From Hadesarchaea archaeon DG-33 (GTDB taxonomy: Archaea; Hadarchaeota; Hadarchaeia; Hadarchaeales; Hadarchaeaceae), in assembly GCA_001515185.1 (NCBI GenBank), contig LQHI01000076.1, positions 1,901-17,423 on the forward strand: a stretch of 15,523 bases of DNA. The letters run 5' to 3'. Positions within the stretch are counted from its first letter, which is position 1; each line of letters starts with the position of its first letter. The notes below the pieces were generated by a model. That model made no database searches and was not told the DNA's origin. It worked only from the letters and a program-made list of their open reading frames with translations. Both the position numbers and the translations under genes were made by a program. Of the stretch, positions 7,016 to 13,571 are shown in pieces.

Positions 7016-8443
7016 TCATCCGCCGGTGAGTTGTCGGACAGTTTCCCTAAAACTAGTTCTGGACTTGAGGTTAGCCAAAAGAATTTTCATGCGGTACTTG
7101 CTTTGCACGGTCTTCAGGATTTGCGGAATCCAGAAAGTCGGCCGCTTGATGAACTTTGAGTAGAAGCGGTCAATCATCCTGCTGAGTTCCTCTTCTTTCA
7201 AATGGGACGGAAAAACATTGATCGCAGTAACCGCATCCTCCCAATACTTCTCTTCATCAAGGTACCCCTCACGCACCGCTGTGTCCCATAGATCCATTCC
7301 TGGTGAGAGCATGAGGACATTCATCTGTGGGAAGTCCATGCCTTTCAAGTTTAAGGCGAAATCTAAGGTTCGCTGGACATCTTCCCTAGTTTCGATTGGG
7401 GCGCCCAAGATAAAGGAGCCTATGATGTTCTCGATGCCCGCCTCCTTACAGTTACGCATGGCTTTTCGGCTGAGTTCCGGCGAGATGTTTTTCCCGTAAT
7501 AGTTCAAGACTTTCTGGTTGCCACTCTCCACTCCGAAATAAATCGTCTTGCAGCCAACGCGCGCGAAATTGCGCAGCACCTCGCGCGATGCTTGATCAAC
7601 CCTCCCCTCTGCCCAAAGGGTGAGCTTGATTCCATTCTCCTTCAACAGGTCACAAATTTTTTCCATCCTATGTCGGTCCAAGAGCAAATTGTCATCAACG
7701 AATCCAACTTCCTCGTAACCCTCCATCTGCAACAGCCCCATCTCAGCTACCACGGATTTTGGAGATCTGAACCTGACTTTCCGCAAGGAGAAGGCCGAGC
7801 AAGCGCAGTATCTGCAGTTGTAAGGGCAACCCCGTGAGGTCAGCACAGTGGTGAACTTTCCGCTACTCCCCAGCATCCCAACCACTTCGGAGTGATACTC
7901 CTGCTCCAACAGCGTTCGGTCAGGTAGGGGGAGCTCGTCGAGATTTTGGATGAAAGGTCTCGGCGGCGTTTTGACTACCCCGCCGTCGTGTCTGAAGGCT
8001 ATTCCTTTTATTTTCTTTATTTCCTCGTTTCTCTCCAGAGCGTTGATGAGTTCCAAAAAGATTTGCTCGCCCTCGCCTAGCACGACGTAGTCAACGAAGG
8101 GGTACTTCGTCAGCAGTCTCTCATAGGTAAAAGTGGCGTGATAGTTCCCGAAAATTATTTTTAAATCTGGGAGTTCAGCCTTGATGGCGCTCGCTATTTT
8201 TATGCCCTGCGTGAAGGTTGGAGTGAGAGTACTTACTCCAAGCACTCTCGGATTCTCCCGTTTCACCCGCTCGACGATTTTATCGACCGGCAACTGGATT
8301 CGTGCGTTGTCGATGACTTTGACTTCGTGTCCGGATTTTTCTAGCACCGCCCCTAGGTAAAGCAAGCCCAGCGGGGGCCACGCCGCTTCGTTCTCTATAC
8401 GCTCGGCTCGTCCGGTGTTTGGATTAATGAGGACGACTTTCAA
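7016..8443 (-). CDS. B12-binding-domain-type radical SAM protein, substrate unknown
   Basis: 475 residues. An N-terminal B12-binding-like Rossmann domain (about 1-140) begins KVVLINPN and has PPLGLLYLGAVLEK...VKVID, as in BchE-like families. The radical SAM barrel follows with GCPYNCRYC, whose Cys206, Cys210 and Cys213 bind the 4Fe-4S cluster, then FVDDN (about 254-258), YFGVESG and GSFILGAP. In the first domain the cobalamin-ligand motif DxHxxG is absent; the corresponding stretch reads STLTPTFTQG, and GNYHAT takes the place of the second motif, so cobalamin binding by His is doubtful. The substrate cannot be deduced; a role in lipid, cofactor or RNA modification is possible. The start is TTG at 8443, strongly supported by AAGGTGA five bases upstream, and lies 4 bases after the stop of the YchF-like gene. 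It ends the four-gene operon. Confidence 0.88.
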   Translation of the reverse strand: MKVVLINPNTGRAERIENEAAWPPLGLLYLGAVLEKSGHEVKVIDNARIQLPVDKIVERVKRENPRVLGVSTLTPTFTQGIKIASAIKAELPDLKIIFGNYHATFTYERLLTKYPFVDYVVLGEGEQIFLELINALERNEEIKKIKGIAFRHDGGVVKTPPRPFIQNLDELPLPDRTLLEQEYHSEVVGMLGSSGKFTTVLTSRGCPYNCRYCACSAFSLRKVRFRSPKSVVAEMGLLQMEGYEEVGFVDDNLLLDRHRMEKICDLLKENGIKLTLWAEGRVDQASREVLRNFARVGCKTIYFGVESGNQKVLNYYGKNISPELSRKAMRNCKEAGIENIIGSFILGAPIETREDVQRTLDFALNLKGMDFPQMNVLMLSPGMDLWDTAVREGYLDEEKYWEDAVTAINVFPSHLKEEELSRMIDRFYSKFIKRPTFWIPQILKTVQSKYRMKILLANLKSRTSFRETVRQLTGG

Positions 8444-8447
8444 CGGC

Positions 8448-9650
8448 TCACCTTCCCTTCGCCGCGACTATCCTAATCACATCCCTCTCCTTGAGCTCGT
8501 AATCCTCACCCAGTCTTCGCTTCGTTCGAGCATCTATCGCGTGGATGAAAGACTCCCCGAGGTCGGTGTGGATTATGTAGGCAAACTCGCGGGCAGTCGT
8601 ACCTTTCGGAACAAGGTATGTATCAGGAAGCACGTTGCCCTTCTTGTCCGTGAGTTTGTGCTCATCGTCGACGGGGTAAATCACGATTAGATTTAGCAGT
8701 TCATAGATTGCCTTATCTACCACCTGTTGGACGCCCGTCGAGCCCCGCTTTTTCAAAAGCGCACGGGTCATTTCAAGCGCCTTTTTTTGCTGCGCGTTCA
8801 GCTCCTCCGGTTTGAGAACCTCGAAATCGTCGTTGCCCGGCTCGTAGCTTATAAGCCCCTTCTCGCTCCCGCGCCGCAGAATGAGTTCGGCTTCGGAGCA
8901 AGTCGGGACCACGATGTACCCCCTCTGGCGCAAACGCTCGATATTCAGCTCGGTCTCAGGCACATCGGCTTTGTTCGCGGCGATCAAAATGGGCTTACTC
9001 GCCTTCCGAACTTCTGCCACGAATCGGAGCAAATCATCATCCGTCCATTTTTCTGGGTTCGAACGATCCACGTCTGCCTGCCGAAATGCTTGGACAATAT
9101 GATTTTCCTTTATCCCAAGCCCGCTCAGGCGCCCGGCTATCTCCTTAACCAAGTCGAGCTCCTCGTACTTCGCCCTGCGCGCGAATTTCGGCCAATCTTT
9201 CACGAGCAGGCTCCGCAGCCATGCCGCGATTTCAACTTCGAGGAAATCTATGTCCTGAACGGGATCGTGGGTACTTGGCGGGCAAGGTTTGCCCTCAGCG
9301 TCGGTTGCTCCGGCTGCGTCGATAATGTGGACTAGTGCGGCTGCCATCCGAAGGTTGTCGAGGAAGCGATTGCCCAAGCCCCGCCCCATGTAAGCCCCCT
9401 CTACCAAGCCAGCGACATCGATCATCCGGATGGGCACGTACCGGACCCCATCAACGCACTTCGAATTTTTGGGGGTACAGGTCACCTTGAACTCGCGGCA
9501 GGGGCACGGGCTTCGCACGTAGGTGACGCCGACATTAGCATCGATTGTTGTAAAGGGGTAACCTGCCACTGGAGCATCCGCAAGCGTTGCGGCGTTGAAA
9601 AAGGTGGTCTTGCCTGTATTTGGTTTACCTACGAGACCCAATTCAAGCAT
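8448..9650 (-). CDS. Archaeal YchF/Ygr210-type GTPase (Obg superfamily, TGS domain)
   Basis: 400 residues; a P-loop GTPase/ATPase of the YchF-related branch, linked in other organisms to ribosomes and translation. Motifs: G1 GKPNTGKT (8-15), a G2-region YPFTTIDAN (31-39), G3 DVAGL (78-82) followed by VEGAYMGRGLGNRFLDNLR, G4 NKAD (226-229), and a C-terminal TGS domain (about 315-400) with TTAREFAYIIH. The stretch 49-65 holds Cys49, Cys51, Cys58 and Cys65, a Cys cluster as seen in archaeal/eukaryotic Ygr210-type members, plausibly metal-binding. The G4 NKxD suggests GTP rather than the ATP preference of bacterial YchF (NxxE). The ATG at 9650 gives the normal family start; the open frame extends to a GTG at 9671 that overlaps the preceding gene. 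It lies in an operon with DUF2095 and radical SAM genes. Confidence 0.9.
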   Translation of the reverse strand: MLELGLVGKPNTGKTTFFNAATLADAPVAGYPFTTIDANVGVTYVRSPCPCREFKVTCTPKNSKCVDGVRYVPIRMIDVAGLVEGAYMGRGLGNRFLDNLRMAAALVHIIDAAGATDAEGKPCPPSTHDPVQDIDFLEVEIAAWLRSLLVKDWPKFARRAKYEELDLVKEIAGRLSGLGIKENHIVQAFRQADVDRSNPEKWTDDDLLRFVAEVRKASKPILIAANKADVPETELNIERLRQRGYIVVPTCSEAELILRRGSEKGLISYEPGNDDFEVLKPEELNAQQKKALEMTRALLKKRGSTGVQQVVDKAIYELLNLIVIYPVDDEHKLTDKKGNVLPDTYLVPKGTTAREFAYIIHTDLGESFIHAIDARTKRRLGEDYELKERDVIRIVAAKGR

Positions 9651-9658
9651 GCTTAACC

Positions 9659-9994
9659 CTACTCGCTGCACCAGTAGCAGCCGGACTTCCTTCGCTTGCC
9701 GAAGCTCTGTAGTCCACGCTCGGCCAACTGGGCGCGCAAATGCCGTGCATAATCAGGCTCGATTTTTCCGTTCTTCTCAAGGAAGTTTATTATCTCAAGC
9801 GCTTGGGCATCGTTTTCGCAGCGTCGGATGAAATCGACGGCAGTTGGCTCGTAACCATGCAAGCTGTGTGATGCCTTCTCAGCCTCTTTTGCACTAGTTC
9901 GAACAGCTTGAATTTCGACTGTTCCGACCCCGCCCAACTCTTCAGCTAGGTTCGGATATCTCTTCCGGAATCCTTTGCGGGTGAGCTCGCCCAT
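9659..9994 (-). CDS. DUF2095 family protein with C-terminal CxxC
   Basis: 111 residues, no signal or membrane segment. The pattern RYPNLAEEL near the start, GYEPTAVDFIRRC (48-60), A.EIINFLEKNGKI (65-78) and YA..LR.QLAERGLQSFG (82-99) matches the archaeal DUF2095 family as I remember it; no function is established. It is mostly helical by composition. The tail KSGCYWCSE carries Cys106 and Cys109, a possible metal or redox pair that I do not recall as a family-wide feature. The ATG at 9994 (preceded by TAGGTTTTAAC) is preferred to a GTG at 10018, which lies inside the end of the upstream gene. Gaps to both neighbours are eight bases, so it is surely co-transcribed with the nucleotidyltransferase and the YchF-like GTPase. 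Confidence 0.78.
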   Translation of the reverse strand: MGELTRKGFRKRYPNLAEELGGVGTVEIQAVRTSAKEAEKASHSLHGYEPTAVDFIRRCENDAQALEIINFLEKNGKIEPDYARHLRAQLAERGLQSFGKRRKSGCYWCSE

Positions 9995-10002
9995 GTTAAA
10001 AC

Positions 10003-11292
10003 CTACTCGGGTTTCCACTTCCTTTTCTCCACGATGGGTTTCACGTATATAATCGTATTTGGAGGAACATCCTTGTAAACTACCGCTCCTGGCCCAACCG
10101 CTGAATCTGGACCGATTTTCACTCCGACGTTTATCGTACAGTTGATGCCTGTTTTGACATTGTCGGCGATTATCGTACCCAGCTTCCGCCTACCGCTGCT
10201 GATCACCTTACCGCCGACTTTCATCTTAATAGGCTTCTCGTCCAAACGCAGATTTGCGATGGTTGTTCCCGCTCCGAGGTTGCAGTGACTTCCGATAACG
10301 CTGTCACCCGCGTACGAGAGGTGCCCGATGTGCGTGTAATCCATGACGATGCTGTTCTTTACCTCGACCGCGTTGCCGATTCTTACTTTATCGCCTATAC
10401 TCGTACACGGTCTTATGAAACAATTAGGCCCGATGTCGCAATCCTTGCCGATGTAGGTTGGTCCCAAGATGTAGGAGCCGGATCGAATTCGCGAGCCCTC
10501 TCCGATGTAAACGTTGTCTTCGATATAAGCGCCCCCCTCAACCTCACCGTGTATCTCGCCGCGTTGCCCTCGCAAGAAGTAATCGTTCGCCACCAGCAAA
10601 TCCCAGGGCCTACCGATGTCAGCCCATAAATTGAGTGGCGAGGTGTAGATAGCCTTACCACTGTTGACCAAAATTTGCATTGATGCTGTTAGCTCGTACT
10701 CCCCCCGCTTGGATTTCTTCGTCGCCTTGATTGCCTCAAATATTGTGGGATTGAAAATGTACATGCCCGCGTTCGCTAACCTGCTCTTGACCCGCTTCGG
10801 CTTCTCAACTATCTCGCTGACTTTTCCTCCCTTCACAAAAACTATCCCGAACTGCTCGGGTTCATCGACCTCGATGGTTGCCATAATCCCGCCAAAATTT
10901 TTGTTTGAAGCCAGTTTTTCGTAGCGTTTCAGGAGAGCGTTGAGCGACTCTTGGTCAATCAGGGTGTCGCCATTTATCGCGATAAAACTCTCTCCATTCA
11001 CGAAATCCTTAGCAAGCGAAACGGCGTTCGCGGTGCCGAGTAACTTCTTTTGATGTAAGTACTTGAGCTTCACCCCAAGCCCTGAGCCATCGCCATAGCG
11101 CTCGATAATTTGCTCTCGCCCGTAACCTACAATCATCGCAATTTCGTTGATGCCAGCATTCCTCAGGAGCAGAAGCACGTGATCGAGGGCGGGCTTCCCA
11201 GCTACCGGAAGCAGAAATTTTGGCTTCGTGAAAGTAAGCGGGCGCATTCTAGTTCCAAGGCCCGCTGCAAGGACGATTGCTTTCACCGCCAT
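10003..11292 (-). CDS. Bifunctional sugar-1-phosphate nucleotidyltransferase/acetyltransferase (GlmU-like)
   Basis: 429 residues. The N-terminal nucleotidyltransferase domain (about 1-235) has LAAGLGTRMRPLTFTKPK (8-25), GTANA (86-90), the metal-binding INGDT (106-110) and EKPK (163-166). The C-terminal left-handed beta-helix (about 248-415) has repeated hexapeptides (for example YIEDNVYIGEGSRI, NCFIRP, SIVMDYTHIGHLSYAGDSVIG, GAGTTIANLR) like the GlmU acetyltransferase half. In archaeal homologues (Sulfolobus ST0452 type) such proteins acetylate GlcN-1-P and form UDP-GlcNAc, and may also use glucose- or galactosamine-phosphates. Substrate range is inferred. The ATG at 11292 has no strong Shine-Dalgarno site but sits at the regular distance from a TATA box. 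It heads the four-gene unit ending with the radical SAM gene; glmM lies just upstream. Confidence 0.9.
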   Translation of the reverse strand: MAVKAIVLAAGLGTRMRPLTFTKPKFLLPVAGKPALDHVLLLLRNAGINEIAMIVGYGREQIIERYGDGSGLGVKLKYLHQKKLLGTANAVSLAKDFVNGESFIAINGDTLIDQESLNALLKRYEKLASNKNFGGIMATIEVDEPEQFGIVFVKGGKVSEIVEKPKRVKSRLANAGMYIFNPTIFEAIKATKKSKRGEYELTASMQILVNSGKAIYTSPLNLWADIGRPWDLLVANDYFLRGQRGEIHGEVEGGAYIEDNVYIGEGSRIRSGSYILGPTYIGKDCDIGPNCFIRPCTSIGDKVRIGNAVEVKNSIVMDYTHIGHLSYAGDSVIGSHCNLGAGTTIANLRLDEKPIKMKVGGKVISSGRRKLGTIIADNVKTGINCTINVGVKIGPDSAVGPGAVVYKDVPPNTIIYVKPIVEKRKWKPE

Positions 11293-11336
11293 CCCAAATG
11301 TTAGTTGATGTTAGGTTAATAAAAACATGATAAATT

Positions 11337-11346
11337 ACTTATAAGC
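11337..11346 (-). promoter_or_regulatory. TATA-box promoter of the GlmU-like operon
   Basis: On the minus strand GCTTATAAGT lies 51 bases before the ATG at 11292, the same spacing as at the TRAM and serA genes. The core CTTATAAG (11339-11346) is palindromic and could also serve the plus strand. A second A/T-rich element (TTTTTATTAA at about 11317-11326) is closer and would give a leaderless transcript. Confidence 0.55.
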
Positions 11347-11470
11347 GATAGTTCACGGTCGTGCACTTTCCATCGTGGCTTTGCGAAACTTTTGTGTCAT
11401 TTCAGGACCGTGTATAGTAGTAGAAGAATCTTGTTCACGTGAGAGCTTCGTGATAAAGCTAAGTTAAAAG
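11347..11470. other. Gene-free stretch with a 7-bp long-range inverted repeat
   Basis: The gap between glmM and the GlmU-like gene is 178 bases; after the promoter, about 120 bases hold no convincing gene. CACGGTC (11354-11360) and GACCGTG (11406-11412) are exact inverted copies 45 bases apart. A TCACG/CGTGA stem with a 9-base loop lies at about 11435-11453. No tRNA, C/D box or rRNA motif fits, and there is no clean T-run. It may include the glmM 3' region, a small RNA, or regulatory DNA. Confidence 0.4.
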
Positions 11471-12826
11471 TTAGTCTCGCATGGCGTCTTTCAATATTTT
11501 TGCCGCCTTTCTGCCGATTTCCTTCGCTCGCGTCGGGGTCTTACCCTCCACGGTCACGCGGATGTATGGCTCGGTTCCTGAAGGCCTGACGAGCACCCAA
11601 CCGCTCTCGAACTCGAGCCTGACGCCATCGATGGTGAGGATTCTCTTGACGCTCAGAAACTCTCGCTTTGCGTGAATCTTGAATTTTTTCATCACGTCCG
11701 CCTTTTTCTCGTTGGGGCATGCCACCTTTTCCCTCACCGTCGGATACTCTGGCAGCATATCGAGCAATTCGGAAAGTTTCTTACCAGTTGAATCGAGTAG
11801 TTCCAAAATTTTAATCGTCGCGAGAGGCCCGTCTGGCGCAAGGTGAACGCGGGGAAAGATCCAAGCGCCGCTGGGCTCCCCGCCGAAGACTGCTTTGTGT
11901 TTTTTAATTGCTGTCGCCACGCTGACGTCGCCAACACGCGTGCGCACTACTTTGCCGCCTCGCTCAGCAACGCAATCATCAACGACGCTCGAAGCATCAA
12001 CGGTCGTTACCACGACTTCCTTCTTTCGCCTGATCTGGTGAGCCGAGATTAACCCTAAGAGCTTGTCGGGCTGCGCAACCCTCCCAAGCTCGTCGACAGC
12101 GGCGGCTCGATCCGCATCACCATCGTGCGCGATGCCGAGATCGGCGCCAATTGATTTCACCACGCTGCAGAGCTCCCCCAGATTCTCGGGTGAGGGCTCG
12201 AGCCCGCGACCAGGGAAGAAGCCGTCGAGTTGCGAGTTCAACGTCACCACTTTGCAACCCAGCTTTCGAAGCAAGTAGGGCGTTACCACGGAGCCCGCTC
12301 CATTGCCGCAGTCGACCACGACTTTGTAGCTCCGCTTTAGCTTGACAGTGCCCACAATCTCGTCGATGTAGCCCGGCAGAACATCAATCGCCTCGACTTT
12401 GCCTATCCGGTCCCAAGCGGTAGGCTTCATTTGCTTGCCGGAGTAAATTCGCTCGATCGCTTCTTCCTGTTCGGGGGTGTACGCCATCCCATCGCTACCC
12501 CAGAACTTGATCCCGTTATACTCGGGCGGGTTGTGCGAAGCGGTGATCATGATGCCGGCTTTGGCCCTAAACTGCCGCACCGCGAAGCTCACGGCAGGAG
12601 TTGGGACTACACCTAGTTTCATAACATCACAACCCCCTGAAAGCAACCCTGATGTTACGCAGCTCTCAATCATGTCGCTGGAGGTGCGGGGATCTTTGCC
12701 GAGAGCGACGCTGCCTTTGCCACCAAGATAAGTTGCAAGCGCTAGGCCGAGATCGAGCGCAAGCTCAGGAGTAAGTTGGTCTCCCACCACGCCTCGAACG
12801 CCAGAGGTACCAAAGAGCTTGCGCAT
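11471..12826 (-). CDS. glmM: Phosphoglucosamine mutase / phosphohexomutase GlmM
   Basis: 451 residues of the alpha-D-phosphohexomutase family, interconverting 6-phospho and 1-phospho sugars. LFGTSGVRG (4-12) begins domain 1. The catalytic phosphoserine is Ser97 in TASHNP (95-100). The metal loop DGDADR is at 235-240, the sugar-binding loop GEPSG at 316-320 and the phosphate-binding loop RPSGTEPYIR at 414-423. FGTSGVRG and GEPSG point to the GlmM/phosphomannomutase branch rather than glucose-specific mutases. The adjacent GlmU-like gene favours glucosamine-6-P to glucosamine-1-P, feeding UDP-GlcNAc synthesis; archaeal members are often dual-specific, so phosphomannomutase activity remains possible. 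The ATG at 12826 follows the rps3ae stop by 12 bases without an obvious Shine-Dalgarno site, so it is probably co-transcribed with rps3ae. Confidence 0.9.
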   Translation of the reverse strand: MRKLFGTSGVRGVVGDQLTPELALDLGLALATYLGGKGSVALGKDPRTSSDMIESCVTSGLLSGGCDVMKLGVVPTPAVSFAVRQFRAKAGIMITASHNPPEYNGIKFWGSDGMAYTPEQEEAIERIYSGKQMKPTAWDRIGKVEAIDVLPGYIDEIVGTVKLKRSYKVVVDCGNGAGSVVTPYLLRKLGCKVVTLNSQLDGFFPGRGLEPSPENLGELCSVVKSIGADLGIAHDGDADRAAAVDELGRVAQPDKLLGLISAHQIRRKKEVVVTTVDASSVVDDCVAERGGKVVRTRVGDVSVATAIKKHKAVFGGEPSGAWIFPRVHLAPDGPLATIKILELLDSTGKKLSELLDMLPEYPTVREKVACPNEKKADVMKKFKIHAKREFLSVKRILTIDGVRLEFESGWVLVRPSGTEPYIRVTVEGKTPTRAKEIGRKAAKILKDAMRD

Positions 12827-12838
12827 GAAAATCGACTA

Positions 12839-13423
12839 CTACGCTGGCCCGGCCAGCACCTTCGTCTTCCAGACCTCGACTCGCTTAACCGGACAGTATT
12901 TCTTTGCTTCCTTGTAGAGGTCGGCAGAGAGCTTCCCCAGCACGACCTCCTGCACGAACTGGTCGAACGTCCGCTCCCCGGCGCGGGCTGCGACAACTTT
13001 CCGCATGTCCTTGCGGATTGCTTCGAGCTGCGAGCTCTGGACACGGCGGAGTGTTGTGATAATAGCGCTAACCCTAAGCCTGTAGCCGTCTTGGGTCGTC
13101 ACGGTTGAGATGTCGCTGATGCGTGTCGCCCGCCGTCGAATCTGGCTCCGGATGTAATCGCGGGCCATGTCGTGACTTATGAAACTGGTGAGCGCGCGGC
13201 CCTCCTCGACGCCCTTAACTTGGAAGTATAGTTTGATGTGAGACTTCGAGAAGTCCTCGATTAGGTCACCCAGTGTAGTCTCGAAGACCCGCCCGATAAG
13301 CTGACTCGAGTCGGAGGCGAGAGTTTCACCTATCTTTGCGTTGCCGAACATTGGGGGAGCGATGATGTCGTACCACCCTTTCTCCCGCCAAGACTTCTTT
13401 ACGGCCCGTTTCTTTTCTTCCAT
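12839..13423 (-). CDS. rps3ae: 30S ribosomal protein S3Ae (eS1)
   Basis: 194 residues, basic, small-subunit protein at the platform near the mRNA exit; archaea and eukaryotes only. Recognisable stretches are KKSWREKGWYDIIAPPMFGNAKIGETLASD (in pieces over about 9-38), IGRVFETTLGDLIEDFSKSHIKLYFQV, TSFISHDMARDYIRSQIRRR, and the C-terminal FVQEVVLGKLSADLYKEAKKYCPVKRVEV. Length is normal for archaeal eS1. The ATG at 13423 has GGTGG upstream with a five-base spacer. It is followed by glmM after 12 bases. In several archaea eS1 lies next to pcc1 and a DHH phosphoesterase; here those two genes are found 1.4 kb away, beyond serS. Confidence 0.96.
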   Translation of the reverse strand: MEEKKRAVKKSWREKGWYDIIAPPMFGNAKIGETLASDSSQLIGRVFETTLGDLIEDFSKSHIKLYFQVKGVEEGRALTSFISHDMARDYIRSQIRRRATRISDISTVTTQDGYRLRVSAIITTLRRVQSSQLEAIRKDMRKVVAARAGERTFDQFVQEVVLGKLSADLYKEAKKYCPVKRVEVWKTKVLAGPA

Positions 13424-13477
13424 AATCCCACCATCTATTGTTTATAAACTGTTTTCAGTGCCTTTCTCTCTTAATGA

Positions 13478-13529
13478 ACTTAAATAGTTAGTTTTCAAAA
13501 AATTTTTGCTAAAATGGATGTTTACAAAG
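13478..13529. promoter_or_regulatory. Divergent promoters for rps3ae and serS
   Basis: The 148-base gap between the two divergent starts is very A/T-rich. For rps3ae, CTATTTAAGT (13478-13487, minus strand) lies about 55-64 bases before the ATG. For serS, TTTACAAAG (13521-13529, plus strand) lies 51 bases before the ATG at 13572, matching the spacing of the other promoters but with one poor base in the TATA core. The serS ribosome site GGTGAGG ends seven bases before its ATG. Confidence 0.45.
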
Positions 13530-13571
13530 ACTTTTAGATTAGGAACAAAATTTATTCGGTGAGGTTTGGCA

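Noticed and set aside
9051..9075. GGGTTCGAACGATCC, resembling a tRNA T-arm
   Set aside because: It lies inside the conserved coding frame of the YchF-like GTPase and no acceptor, D or anticodon stems can be built around it.
8727..9335. 202-codon plus-strand open frame opposite the YchF-like GTPase
   Set aside because: It is a shadow of the G/C-rich coding strand; composition-driven and without any domain pattern.
11355..11400. 15-codon open frame (MTQKFRK...) on the minus strand in the gap before the GlmU-like gene
   Set aside because: Too short, no Shine-Dalgarno site and no similarity that I recognise; open frames of this size are common by chance.
11354..11412. Box C/D small RNA in the inverted-repeat gap
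   Set aside because: CTGA followed by ATGACA is seen on the minus strand, but no proper C box (RTGATGA) lies at the needed distance.
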